Source: Clostridiaceae bacterium Marseille-Q4143 (lineage in GTDB: Bacteria > Bacillota > Clostridia > Lachnospirales > Lachnospiraceae). From it: DNA of 64,000 nucleotides. A program made the position numbers and the translations under genes. This document shows positions 37,750-45,959 of the stretch, one piece after another. The stretch is taken from assembly GCA_018228645.1 (NCBI GenBank), contig CP073693.1, forward strand, positions 2,242,416 through 2,306,415, written 5' to 3'. The notes under the pieces are model-generated. The model searched no databases. It saw only the letters and a program-made list of their open reading frames with translations, and was not told where the DNA came from. Every line of letters starts with the position of its first letter. Positions within the stretch are counted from its first letter, which is position 1.

Positions 37750-38487
37750 ATGAGATGCCCAGTAGCAAAGGAAGCATTTATAATCCCGGAGATCAGGGGA
37801 AATGAACCGCTTATAAGAGTAGCGACGTATTTGGCCTGCACGCTGAATACCGTTTATGATCTTGGAAAGGAATTAAGGAATCCGGATCTGATTATCACTG
37901 AGGAGATCAGCCGGAACTGGCAGGAAGCTTTATACAAAATGAAAATCGAAGGACCGGCAAACGAGCTTATTCTGCAGATGCTGGTAGAGCGGGCGAATGA
38001 AGCGTATCAGCAGGGCGTAGCAGATGCGGAGATTATGTGGAAGACCATTCCCGTTGAAGAAGTCAAGGTATATCCGTGTTTTTCCGCTCATAGACCAAAA
38101 CGATGGAAGATGAAGCGCGCTGAGCAGCGGTATTTGCAGTCTGGCATGAGGGATCTGGATATTGTAGTAAATACGGACGGATATCTGATTGATGGTTACT
38201 GTGCGCTGCTCACGGCAAAGAAGATGGAACTGACTCATGTACCGGTACGGACAGGCCGTTGCCAGATCATCCGGGCGGTACATAAAGCAGGTGGCAAGCA
38301 GTATATGTGGAAATTACCGGATTACATGACCGATCAGGTACAGCAGGGAGATGAAGTTATCGTAAGGACTGCCAGAGGCGTAAAGAGGGTGTATACCGTG
38401 TCAGTGGAAGAATATGCCGGTGGTGAGAATGACTGCATGAGAAAGGCAATCAGAAAGCGTGTGCGGGGAGGAAAAAAGAATGACTGA
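37750..38487 (+). CDS. ParB-like domain protein
   Basis: A 245-aa protein. The first half is helical (LIRVATYLACTLNTVYDLGK). The second half reads FSAHRPKRWKMKRAEQRYLQ, VVNTDGYLIDGYCALLTAKK and LTHVPVRTGR, the ParB/Srx-like nucleotide pattern xLIDGYxxLxAxxxLxxxxVPV. A C-terminal beta domain and a basic tail follow. ATG 37750 is chosen after AGAGAGGTAAAGAG. Longer upstream frames run through a hairpin-rich spacer (TGCCC...GGGCA near 37631-37664) and are unlikely. It may help maintain or move the element. Confidence 0.62.
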   Translation: MRCPVAKEAFIIPEIRGNEPLIRVATYLACTLNTVYDLGKELRNPDLIITEEISRNWQEALYKMKIEGPANELILQMLVERANEAYQQGVADAEIMWKTIPVEEVKVYPCFSAHRPKRWKMKRAEQRYLQSGMRDLDIVVNTDGYLIDGYCALLTAKKMELTHVPVRTGRCQIIRAVHKAGGKQYMWKLPDYMTDQVQQGDEVIVRTARGVKRVYTVSVEEYAGGENDCMRKAIRKRVRGGKKND

Positions 38488-38620
38488 AAGAGAATCATTA
38501 GCAACGTCGGTAATCCGGCAGTTGAAACGGGAGAATCGGAGACTGGTAAAGTGTTTTATTGGATCATTGGCAGTCAATCTGTTTCTGATAGGAGCACTGG
38601 CGGCAGTTATTTTACAGTAA
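38480..38620 (+). CDS. 46-aa membrane protein
   Basis: A basic N-terminus (MTERESLATSVIRQLKREN) is followed by a single TM helix (CFIGSLAVNLFLIGALAAVI). It starts inside the preceding gene (8-nt overlap) with GGGGAGGAAAAAAGA upstream. It sits before the integrase. Function is unknown. Confidence 0.6.
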   Translation: MTERESLATSVIRQLKRENRRLVKCFIGSLAVNLFLIGALAAVILQ

Positions 38621-38674
38621 AACATTCAGCGGGCGGCAGCAGGCCGCCTGCTCTGCATCATAAAGGAATTGCTT

Positions 38675-39916
38675 ATGGCGGAAAAGAGAAAAGATAATAA
38701 GGGCCGCATTCTGAGAGACAATGAATACCAGCGCAAGGATGGTAAGTACGAATATAAATATCAGTATCTGGGAAAGCGCTGCAGTGTGTATAGCTGGCGG
38801 CTGGTTTCTACCGACCGGATGCCTCCGGGAAAGCGGCATGAGATTTCCTTGCGGGAAAAAGAGAAAAACATCAGAAGAGACATGGAAGATGGCATTGATA
38901 CGGCCAGAGCCGCCAAAATGACCATGAATGATCTTCTGGCAATGTATTTGGAGAGTAAGACCAAACTCCGGGAAAAGACCAAGGAAAAGTATCAGTACCT
39001 CTGCAAATTGCATATAAAAGAAAGCTGGTTTGGAAATATGATGGTAGGAGACATTAAAAAGGCAAATGTGAAAAGATTCTATGCCGAATTTGGAAAGGAC
39101 CATGCGGATGCTTATGTGAGAATGCTCCATAACAATCTGATCCGCCCGGCACTGGAGTTTGCAGTGGATAATGATATAATCCGTAAGAATCCCACAAAAG
39201 GCTGCCTGGAGGGCTATGACGGGACGAGAAAGCGTGTGGCTTTAACACGGGAGCAGCAGCGGATCTTTCTTACGTATGTAGGCGGAGACGACCACGAGAA
39301 GATATATCAGCCCATGATACAGGTAATGCTTGGCACAGCGGCGCGGGTCAGTGAGATATGCGGTCTGACCTGGAAGGATGTGGACATGAAGAACCGGATG
39401 ATCCGGATAGACCACCAGATCAATTATGAGAAGTCGGACGAAGGAATGAAGCATTTCATCAGCAAACCGAAGACAGAGAGCGGTATCCGGGACATCCCTA
39501 TGACGGATCAGGTATATAAAGCATTGCTGAATCAGAAGAAATTAAACATACTTCTGGGGCGTAGAGGGGATTATGAGCTGGATGGTTACAGCAACTTTGT
39601 ATTCCTTAATTCCAACCAGAGACCATATACATACCGGACCTTCAATTACATTCTGTATGGCATTGTGAGACGTTACAATGATAAGGAGACCCAGCAGGCC
39701 AAGAAGGAGAAGAGAAAGCCGGTTCTGCTGCCGAATATATCAAATCACATTCTACGGCATACCGGCTGTACCCGGATGGCGGAGTCTGGTATGGATGTGA
39801 AGGTACTGCAGGTAATTATGGGCCATTCAGATGCTGCAGTCACGCTGAAGGTATACGATCATGTAGATAAAGAGCGTATGAAGAAGGAGATCCAGAAAAT
39901 AGAAAATGTAATATAA
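38675..39916 (+). CDS. int: tyrosine recombinase (integrase), Tn916-type
   Basis: A 413-aa integrase. Residues 1-65 form a Tn916-like arm-binding domain (KGRILRDNEYQRKDGKYEYK, RCSVYSWRLVSTDRMPPGKR). Residues about 80-170 are the SAM-like core-binding domain. The catalytic domain holds Arg in GTAARVSEICGLTWKDVD, the HILRHTGCTRMAESG motif (H-x-x-R), the second His in VIMGHSDAAVTLKVYDHV and the Tyr in VYDHV. All catalytic residues are intact. AAAGGAATTGCTT precedes ATG 38675. It should act at the ATTGAA cores flanking the element. Confidence 0.94.
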   Translation: MAEKRKDNKGRILRDNEYQRKDGKYEYKYQYLGKRCSVYSWRLVSTDRMPPGKRHEISLREKEKNIRRDMEDGIDTARAAKMTMNDLLAMYLESKTKLREKTKEKYQYLCKLHIKESWFGNMMVGDIKKANVKRFYAEFGKDHADAYVRMLHNNLIRPALEFAVDNDIIRKNPTKGCLEGYDGTRKRVALTREQQRIFLTYVGGDDHEKIYQPMIQVMLGTAARVSEICGLTWKDVDMKNRMIRIDHQINYEKSDEGMKHFISKPKTESGIRDIPMTDQVYKALLNQKKLNILLGRRGDYELDGYSNFVFLNSNQRPYTYRTFNYILYGIVRRYNDKETQQAKKEKRKPVLLPNISNHILRHTGCTRMAESGMDVKVLQVIMGHSDAAVTLKVYDHVDKERMKKEIQKIENVI

Positions 39917-39922
39917 ACAAGG

Positions 39923-39950
39923 AGTGCTCGCCATTAAGGCGGGTGCTTTT
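39923..39950 (+). terminator. integrase terminator
   Basis: AGTGCTCGCC pairs (with G-T pairs) with GGCGGGTGCT around ATTAA, followed by TTTT. Confidence 0.75.
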
Positions 39951-39967
39951 CAGTTTGAAATCATTCG

Positions 39968-39995
39968 TTGATAATTGAATACGGGAAAGTATAGT
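39968..39995 (+). promoter_or_regulatory. promoter of the terminal cargo gene
   Basis: TTGATA (39968-39973), a 16-bp spacer and TATAGT (39990-39995), 39 bp before the ATG at 40034. It is separate from the integrase unit. Confidence 0.55.
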
Positions 39996-40033
39996 GGTAC
40001 AATTTATCTATTACAATAGATAGGAGCGTTTGT

Positions 40034-40357
40034 ATGGAATTATCTAATTGGATAGCATTAGGTGAACTTATAGTTGCAATTATCGGAATTTTTGTTGGAA
40101 TTATTGGAGCAAAAGAAATAAGAGAAGTAAATAAACTTAAAATTCAATTTAAAGATTTAAAAGTGAAGGTTGAAAAGCTTGAAATTAGTAATTCGCAGAT
40201 AGCACAAACTATAAATAATAATGGGCTAGGTTATAAAGATACTAAAGAAGTGGCGGAAGATGTTGTAAATGAAAAAGTAAAAAATAAGCCAGATGTGATA
40301 ATGTCGAAAGAAGAACCTCGCAATAAACAAGCATGGTGGATTCAACCGTATGAGTAA
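40034..40357 (+). CDS. membrane-anchored small protein, element cargo
   Basis: A 107-aa protein with one TM helix (WIALGELIVAIIGIFVGIIG, about 6-26), a short coiled coil (KLKIQFKDLKVKVEKLEISN) and a polar tail ending QAWWIQPYE. It is very AT-rich compared with the rest of the element. It has its own promoter and terminator and lies between the integrase and the right end, the usual place of independent cargo such as exclusion or defence genes. GATAGGAGCGTTTGT precedes the ATG. Not recognised. Confidence 0.68.
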   Translation: MELSNWIALGELIVAIIGIFVGIIGAKEIREVNKLKIQFKDLKVKVEKLEISNSQIAQTINNNGLGYKDTKEVAEDVVNEKVKNKPDVIMSKEEPRNKQAWWIQPYE

Positions 40358-40364
40358 TTATAAA

Positions 40365-40398
40365 AATATCAACCGTCAATTCGATGGTTGGTATTTTT
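40365..40398 (+). terminator. terminator of the cargo gene
   Basis: ATATCAACC and GGTTGGTAT pair around GTCAATTCGAT, with an A-run before and T5 after. Confidence 0.75.
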
Positions 40399-40480
40399 AT
40401 GCCGAAAAGCCGGATCACTCCCGGTAATTTACCGGGCAGCAGGATTTCTCCAGCTGTATTGAAACCGGGATATTTTCATG

Positions 40481-40605
40481 AAATGTCGTAAAAGTGTCGT
40501 AAAACATCTCAAAATGGAACATCCAGACAAAAGAAAAAGGCCCTTGCGGCCTTAATTTTCGAGGGAGTGGAGGATTCTTTCGAATCCTCCAAGTGTTATA
40601 TTGAA
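40481..40605 (+). other. right end: Int arm-type repeat, hairpins, attR core
   Basis: AAATGTCGTA with AAAGTGTCGTAAAA (40481-40504) repeats the left-end unit with one base fewer. A terminator-like hairpin AAGGCC/GGCCTT with trailing T follows (about 40540-40560). Next is a perfect 9-bp hairpin GGAGGATTC-TTTC-GAATCCTCC (40569-40590). The core ATTGAA is at 40600-40605. The host gene resumes in frame directly. Confidence 0.68.
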
Positions 40606-40777
40606 ATGGAACAAGAGCGCGCAGACTGCATTACAGCAAATAAAAGAAAAAAAGTATCCTGATTCCATTTTGAATTATACAGGAGATATTTTATTGGTCG
40701 GACTCAATTATGATAAAGGAAAGAAAGAACATCAGTGTCTGATTGAGCGGTATACGAAAGATAAAAGTTCGATTTGA
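40601..40777 (+). pseudogene. C-terminal part of the split AAA/PD-(D/E)XK gene
   Basis: The frame reads LKWNKSAQTALQQIKEKKYP, then LNYTGDILLVGLNYDKGKKE and HQCLIERYTKDKSSI, stop. This is the usual last ~55 residues of DUF1703 proteins (xxWN...AxxQIxxxxY...ILLVGINYDKxxKxHxCxIE). It has no start and completes the gene that begins at 25885. Confidence 0.88.
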
Positions 40778-40809
40778 TAAGTTGCACAAGAAGGGTTATC
40801 TGACTAAAA

Positions 40810-41293
40810 ATGAATGAAATAATAGAGAGTTTATATCAGAGAAAATCTGTGAGAGCATATGAAGACAGGGCAATTCCGGAAGAAATGAAGAATCTGATTC
40901 TGGAAGCGGCCATGCAGGCACCGATGGTGCTGGTATTTTGTGCGGATTGTAAGAAATGGTATGATGCTTATCTGGAAGCTGGATGTGAGCCGAGAAAACC
41001 GGGCGTGGGTGATCTGATGCTTTCGATTACAGATACCGCAATTGCGGCGCAGAATGCCGTGGTGGCAGCAGAAGCAGCGTCAGAAGCCGGCACGGTGTGA
41101 TCGAAAACATATCGTACATGAAAATACATACCGCAGCATGGATGGAGAAGAATTGCGGGAAATGTTTGCACATGAACATAAGAACCGTACCTACGAAGAA
41201 TGGTGCAGCGCATTTTGCAAACGCAAATATAATTCGGATTTTTCAAAAGAAATGAGCAGGTCGGTAGCAAAATATCTGGAGAGTTATTTTTAA
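40810..41293 (+). pseudogene. nitroreductase-family protein with two internal deletions
   Basis: It starts MNEIIESLYQRKSVRAYEDR, a clean nitroreductase N-terminus with the FMN-binding RKSVRAY motif. After ILEAAMQAP it jumps to MVLVFCADCKKWYDAYLEAG, losing the PTAGNQ-type segment. Then LSITDTAIAAQNAVVAAEAA is followed by a jump and frame change to RKHIVHENTYRSMDGEELRE and a normal C-terminus YLESYF. The frame from the start ends at 41100; the last part reads in a second frame to 41293. Two internal deletions of about 30 and more codons are implied. FMN binding is not expected. Confidence 0.82.
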
Positions 41294-41294
41294 G

Positions 41295-41327
41295 GGGCAC
41301 ATCAATCAGTAATGGTTGATGTGCCTT
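41295..41327 (+). terminator. terminator after the nitroreductase relic
   Basis: GGCACATCAATC and GGTTGATGTGCC pair around AGTAAT, followed by TTTAT. It still marks the end of the former gene. Confidence 0.8.
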
Positions 41328-41449
41328 TATAGAAGCTTATCCGTTTGGGTGGTCAAGAGGGTATGCAAATGGGGCGGTTACAAAATAAGAGTAACATCAG
41401 GAGGGCAGGTGAAACTGCTGCCTTTTAAACGTATACGGAGGATACCAAT

Positions 41450-42016
41450 ATGGCTGAATATTTAGATGTAATAGATGACAATGGAAATCTGACAGGAGAG
41501 ACAGTTGCCAGAGAGGTGGCGCATAGGGACGGAATTCGTCACAGAACATCCCATTTGTGGCTGCTTCGGAAAAAAGATGGTGCGCTTCAGATTCTGCTTC
41601 AAAAACGTTCTGCAGATAAGCCATCCTTTCCGAACTGCTATGATATTTCCAGTGCGGGGCATATCCCGGCAGGTGGCGAGTTCGCATCTTCTGCATTGCG
41701 CGAATTAAAAGAAGAGCTGGGAATTACCGCGGAGGAAAAAGATCTGATCGTCTGTGGAGATCGGAATGTGGTATGGGATTGTGTGTTTCAGGGAAAACCG
41801 TTCCATGACAGGCAGATTTCCAGAGTATTCATAATGAGGTGTGATCTGGAGGAGGATCAGTTCCATATTGACCCGGTAGAAGTGGACAGTGTACGTTGGA
41901 TGGATTTTGAAAAGTGTATTCACGGAGTAGAACAGAATACATTTCTCAATTGTATTTCATTGGAAGAACTGCAGATGGTCAGAAAGAAACTTTCAGAGAA
42001 AGAAAAACTGTGGTAA
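41450..42016 (+). CDS. Nudix hydrolase (isopentenyl-diphosphate isomerase-like group)
   Basis: A 188-aa Nudix protein: MAEYLDVIDDNGNLTGETVA and HRTSHLWLL are typical of the IDI/YfcD-like group. The Nudix box is GHIPAGGE followed by ALRELKEELGI, with the REx2EE metal residues present. Substrates of this group vary (IPP isomerisation, NDP-sugar or modified nucleotide hydrolysis) and cannot be read here. CGGAGGATACCAAT precedes the ATG. It is followed by a dehydrogenase gene 47 nt later. Confidence 0.87.
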   Translation: MAEYLDVIDDNGNLTGETVAREVAHRDGIRHRTSHLWLLRKKDGALQILLQKRSADKPSFPNCYDISSAGHIPAGGEFASSALRELKEELGITAEEKDLIVCGDRNVVWDCVFQGKPFHDRQISRVFIMRCDLEEDQFHIDPVEVDSVRWMDFEKCIHGVEQNTFLNCISLEELQMVRKKLSEKEKLW

Positions 42017-42063
42017 GATAAGAAGAAATGAAATTTGAAAGATGATAAATGGAGGCTGAAAAA

Positions 42064-43311
42064 ATGCGAATGATGTTAGTTGGCGCCGGAGCGGTCGGCG
42101 AAAGTATGTTAAAGATTTTAAAATGGCGTGATCCAAAAGGAGAGTGGCTGTCTTATGTACTGGTAGGTGATTATGATCTTTCCCGTGCAGAAGCGGTAGC
42201 CGGGCTTCTTGCGGATGATCGGTTTTCAGCGGTTCAGATTAATGCAACGGACAAGGAGCAGATGAAAAGTCTGATCCGGGAGCACAAGATTGATTTTGTC
42301 ATGGATGCGGCACCGCCCTTTGCCAGCAATTATATTTTTGATGCAGCTTATGAAGCAGGGGCCAATTATGCCAATATGGGAACCTGGTCTGTTCCTATGG
42401 AAGAGCCGGCCTATGGGCTTGGAATTGAAAACAGCTATACAGAACCTATGACAAAATATAATTTTGACCGGCATGAGCAGTGGAAAGAAAAAGGACAGAT
42501 GGCAGTTATCTGTCTGGGTATTGATCCGGGCGTGGTAAATGTATTTGCAAAATATGCGGCAACCCATCTGTTTGATGTGATGACAGAGGCCCATGTCAAA
42601 GACGGCGGCAATCTTTCTGTGCCGGGAGCAGATCCGGATGCGATTCAGTTTGGATTCAATGTGTGGACCGTTCTGGATGAGGTAATGAATCCGAATGTAG
42701 AATATGACCAGGAAAAAGGCGGACTGATTGTGGAAAAGGCATTTGCAGGACAGGAAACATTCCAGATGCCGGATGGAGTAGGAGAAAACACGCTTGTCAA
42801 GGTGGAACACGAGGAAGTGGTTACTTTTGCCCGTTATCTGGCCCAGTATGGTCTGAAAAAAGCAACCTTCAAAATCAGCCTGGATGATAATCTGATCACT
42901 GCCCTGAAAGTCATTGACCATCTGGGACTTCGAAGTCTGAAACCGGTACAGGTGGGAAATGTGAAAGTGGTTCCAAGGGATGTGGTAGCCGCATGTGCTC
43001 CACAGCCCAAGGATATCGGTACGGAGATGATCGGAGAAATGCTGGTAGGCGTCCACTGCATTGGCGAAAAGGATGGAGTCAGAAAAGAATATTTCCTGTA
43101 TCAGAATTTTGATAATCAGGCATCCATGGAACAGTGGGGCTCTCAGGCAGTGGTAGCACAGACTGGATTTGGTGCGGCACTGGCCATTGAACTGATTGGA
43201 AGAGGTATCTGGAAAGATACAGGAGTCTTCTCACCGGAGTACTTTGATCCGGAACCGTATCTGAAACTGATGGATGAGACCGGATATGAGTGGCATGTAA
43301 TGGAGCTTTAG
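42064..43311 (+). CDS. saccharopine dehydrogenase-family oxidoreductase
   Basis: A 415-aa NAD(P)-dependent enzyme: Rossmann motif MLVGAGAVGESML at the start, MDAAPPFASNYIFDAAYEAG, ICLGIDPGVVNVFAKYA (family signature around residue 150), then the beta-rich middle domain and GIWKDTGVFSPEYFDPEPYL. Relatives are LYS9/carboxynorspermidine dehydrogenase. The polyamine role cannot be claimed because the usual decarboxylase partner is absent. ATG 42064 is preferred to the upstream ATG because GGAGG then lies 8 nt away. Confidence 0.87.
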   Translation: MRMMLVGAGAVGESMLKILKWRDPKGEWLSYVLVGDYDLSRAEAVAGLLADDRFSAVQINATDKEQMKSLIREHKIDFVMDAAPPFASNYIFDAAYEAGANYANMGTWSVPMEEPAYGLGIENSYTEPMTKYNFDRHEQWKEKGQMAVICLGIDPGVVNVFAKYAATHLFDVMTEAHVKDGGNLSVPGADPDAIQFGFNVWTVLDEVMNPNVEYDQEKGGLIVEKAFAGQETFQMPDGVGENTLVKVEHEEVVTFARYLAQYGLKKATFKISLDDNLITALKVIDHLGLRSLKPVQVGNVKVVPRDVVAACAPQPKDIGTEMIGEMLVGVHCIGEKDGVRKEYFLYQNFDNQASMEQWGSQAVVAQTGFGAALAIELIGRGIWKDTGVFSPEYFDPEPYLKLMDETGYEWHVMEL

Positions 43312-43377
43312 AAGGAGTGAAACCAGATCGCGCGAAATCAGAAATCGCAGACCTTATACCGGGCTACGAAGGACAGA

Positions 43378-45909
43378 ATGGTACAAATAAAAGAAAATGT
43401 ATTAAAAGAAAAGATGGAAGAGAAACGTATGGTACCGAAGTGCATCCGGGTGAAGGGTGCACGGGTACATAACTTGAAAAATGTAAATGTAGATGTGCCG
43501 CTGAATCAGATCGTCGGCATTGCAGGCGTGTCCGGCTCCGGAAAATCATCACTGGCGCTGGGTGTTTTGTATGCGGAAGGTTCCAGACGATATCTGGAAT
43601 CCTTGTCCACTTATACGAGAAGAAGGATGACCGGGGCGGCGAAAGCGCAGGTGGATGAAGTCCTGCATGTACCGGCGGCACTGGCTCTTCATCAGCGCCC
43701 AGGCGTGCCGGGGATCCGCAGTACTTTTGGAACCGGAACAGAGCTTTTGAACAGTCTGCGGCTGATGTATTCCAGACTGGCATCTCACCGATGCCCTAAT
43801 GGCCATTATGTACCGCCGACTTTAAATGTGGCGGCGGAACAGGACATTTTCTGTCCGGAGTGCGGCGAGAGAGTCCATGCACCCAGTGCGGAAGAACTGG
43901 CGTTTAATTCCCAGGGTGCCTGCCCGAAATGTGGTGGTACCGGAAGCGTCCGCACGGTAGATTTGGATTCGCTGGTGCCGGATGATTCGATCAGCATTGA
44001 CGATGGAGCTGTTGCTCCGTGGAACAGTCTCATGTGGTCTTTGATGACTGATGTCTGCCGGGAGATGGGGGTACGGACGGATGTGCCCTTCCGGGATCTG
44101 ACGGAAGAGGAGAAAGAGATTGTCTATCATGGACCTGCGGAGAAGAAGCATATTTTTTATAAAGCAAAGAAATCCAACCAGGCCGGGGAACTGGATTTTA
44201 CCTACTATAATGCAGTCTATACGGTAGAAAATGCCCTTGCAAAAGTAAAAGATGAAAAGGGCATGAAACGGGTGGAAAAATTTTTAAAAGAAGAAATCTG
44301 CCCGGAATGTCATGGAAGCCGATTATCAGAAGTGGCCAGAGCGCCGAGACTTCGCGGAATCGGTCTTGACGAAGCATGCCGGATGACGCTGGGGGATCTG
44401 GTACAGTGGGTAGCTGGCGTGCCGGATACTCTTCCGGAGGAAATGCGTCCTATGGCGGAAAGTATCTGTGAATCTTTCCAGACGGTGGCGAAGCGGCTCA
44501 TGGATCTCGGATTGTCTTATCTGACACTGGATCGTGCCGCTTCCACCCTGTCTACTGGTGAGCGGCAGCGAATGCAGCTGGCAAGAGCAGTGAGAAACCG
44601 GACTACAGGAGTTCTCTATGTGCTGGATGAGCCGTCCATCGGTCTGCATCCATCCAACATTGTGGGATTGAATGCCGTCATGCATGACCTGGTGGCTGAT
44701 GGAAATTCCGTATTGCTGGTGGATCATGATACGGAAGTGCTGTCGGAGGCGGACTGGATCATCGAAATGGGACCGGAGGCTGGAAATGGCGGAGGTTATG
44801 TCATTGCCGAGGGAAGTATTCCGGAGATTATGAAAAATAAAGCGTCCATGATTGGTCCGTTTCTTTCCGGACAGGCGAAGACACAGGTGCGTGAGAGGGC
44901 AGAAGAGCAGGAATTATTTTCACTGGGAACCATTCATTTATCTACGGACCGGATTCATACGGTAAAGCCTCTGGAGGTGGATATTCCCAAAGGAAGACTG
45001 ACTGTCGTAACCGGTGTGTCAGGTTCAGGAAAGACCACCATGGTGTTGGAAAGCCTGATTCCCGGATTGGAAGCCATGATCAGTGGGATGAAGCTGCCGG
45101 AACATGTAAAACAGGTTTCGGCGGAGGGGATTTTCCATGTGAAGCTGATCGATGCGACTCCTATCGGTATCAATGTCCGTTCAACGGTAGCTACTTATGC
45201 AAATGTGCATGATGAATTGAGAAAAATTTATGCCAGAACGCCGGAGGCGAAGGATCATCAGTGCAAGGCAGGCGATTTTTCCTATAATACGGGAAAACTG
45301 CGCTGCCCGGTCTGCGATGGTACCGGGGAGATCAGCCTGGATGTCCAGTTCCTGCCGGATGTGGATGTGCCCTGTCCCGAGTGCAAAGGTTCCCGGTATG
45401 GTAAAGAGGCTTGGCAGATTCATTATACCAACAAAAAGGGAAATGTTTATTCACTGCCACAATTGATGGAGATGGATGTGCATAGGGCACTGCAGGCGAC
45501 AAAGGATCTGAAGACCGTACATCAGAGACTGGAAGTGCTGGAACAGCTGGGACTTGGTTATCTGACGTTGGGAGAGGAGACGCCGAGCCTGTCAGGAGGA
45601 GAAGCACAGCGTCTGAAGCTGGCCAGTGAAATGGGAAAAGCTCAGTCGGATTCTCTTTTTATATTTGACGAGCCGACCATCGGACTTCATCCGCTGGATG
45701 TGCAGACATTGCTGCAGGTATTCCAGACGTTGATTGAAAATGGAGCCACGGTGGTGATCATTGAGCATGATCTGGATGTGATCCGGAATGGGGACTACAT
45801 TATTGATATGGGTCCGGGCGGAGGAGAGGCAGGCGGCAGAGTTGTGGCCTGTGGTACCCCGGAGCAGATCAAGAAAAATAAAGATAGTATTACAGGTAGA
45901 TTTCTGTAA
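43378..45909 (+). CDS. UvrA-like ABC ATPase (UvrA2/excinuclease A paralogue)
   Basis: An 843-aa protein with two ABC modules as in UvrA. Module 1: GVSGSGKSS (about 50), zinc-binding pairs CPECG and CPKCGGTG, LSTGERQRMQLARAV, VLDEPSIGLHPS. Module 2: GVSGSGKTT (about 546), CPVCDGTG and CPECKGSR, LSGGEAQRLKLASEM, FDEPTIGLHP. It is about 100 residues shorter than UvrA proper and the UvrB-binding region is changed, so it belongs to the UvrA-like class linked to drug or damage tolerance. The ATG follows GAAGGACAGA. An extra ribosome-like site (AAGGAGTG) at 43312 has no start codon behind it. Its 5' end is duplicated at 50923. Confidence 0.87.
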   Translation: MVQIKENVLKEKMEEKRMVPKCIRVKGARVHNLKNVNVDVPLNQIVGIAGVSGSGKSSLALGVLYAEGSRRYLESLSTYTRRRMTGAAKAQVDEVLHVPAALALHQRPGVPGIRSTFGTGTELLNSLRLMYSRLASHRCPNGHYVPPTLNVAAEQDIFCPECGERVHAPSAEELAFNSQGACPKCGGTGSVRTVDLDSLVPDDSISIDDGAVAPWNSLMWSLMTDVCREMGVRTDVPFRDLTEEEKEIVYHGPAEKKHIFYKAKKSNQAGELDFTYYNAVYTVENALAKVKDEKGMKRVEKFLKEEICPECHGSRLSEVARAPRLRGIGLDEACRMTLGDLVQWVAGVPDTLPEEMRPMAESICESFQTVAKRLMDLGLSYLTLDRAASTLSTGERQRMQLARAVRNRTTGVLYVLDEPSIGLHPSNIVGLNAVMHDLVADGNSVLLVDHDTEVLSEADWIIEMGPEAGNGGGYVIAEGSIPEIMKNKASMIGPFLSGQAKTQVRERAEEQELFSLGTIHLSTDRIHTVKPLEVDIPKGRLTVVTGVSGSGKTTMVLESLIPGLEAMISGMKLPEHVKQVSAEGIFHVKLIDATPIGINVRSTVATYANVHDELRKIYARTPEAKDHQCKAGDFSYNTGKLRCPVCDGTGEISLDVQFLPDVDVPCPECKGSRYGKEAWQIHYTNKKGNVYSLPQLMEMDVHRALQATKDLKTVHQRLEVLEQLGLGYLTLGEETPSLSGGEAQRLKLASEMGKAQSDSLFIFDEPTIGLHPLDVQTLLQVFQTLIENGATVVIIEHDLDVIRNGDYIIDMGPGGGEAGGRVVACGTPEQIKKNKDSITGRFL

Positions 45910-45959
45910 AAAGGTCTAAAATTTGTTTATATAGAAATACGAAAAGAGGAAACAAATAG

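Larger units (their letters stand above)
27306..40605 (+). mobile_element. 13.3-kb integrated phage-like element (satellite or reduced prophage)
   Basis: Boundaries are inferred from the split host gene: ATTGAA at 27300-27305 and again at 40600-40605 (extended imperfect match ATTGAARTRGAA). Content from left to right: a repressor on the minus strand, a small HTH, a replisome organizer, a small membrane protein, a tail-chaperone-like protein, a tape-measure protein, four small unknowns, two antirepressors and a relic, a holin-like toxin, an RHH repressor, a ParB-like protein, a tyrosine integrase and a small membrane protein. No terminase, portal, capsid, neck, tail tube, baseplate or lysis genes are found. 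Most genes are intact with good ribosome sites, which argues against simple decay. Confidence 0.85.

Noticed and set aside
42226..43056. A 276-codon minus-strand frame opposite the saccharopine dehydrogenase-like gene
   Set aside because: Antisense shadow; the plus-strand gene has Rossmann motifs and a good ribosome site.
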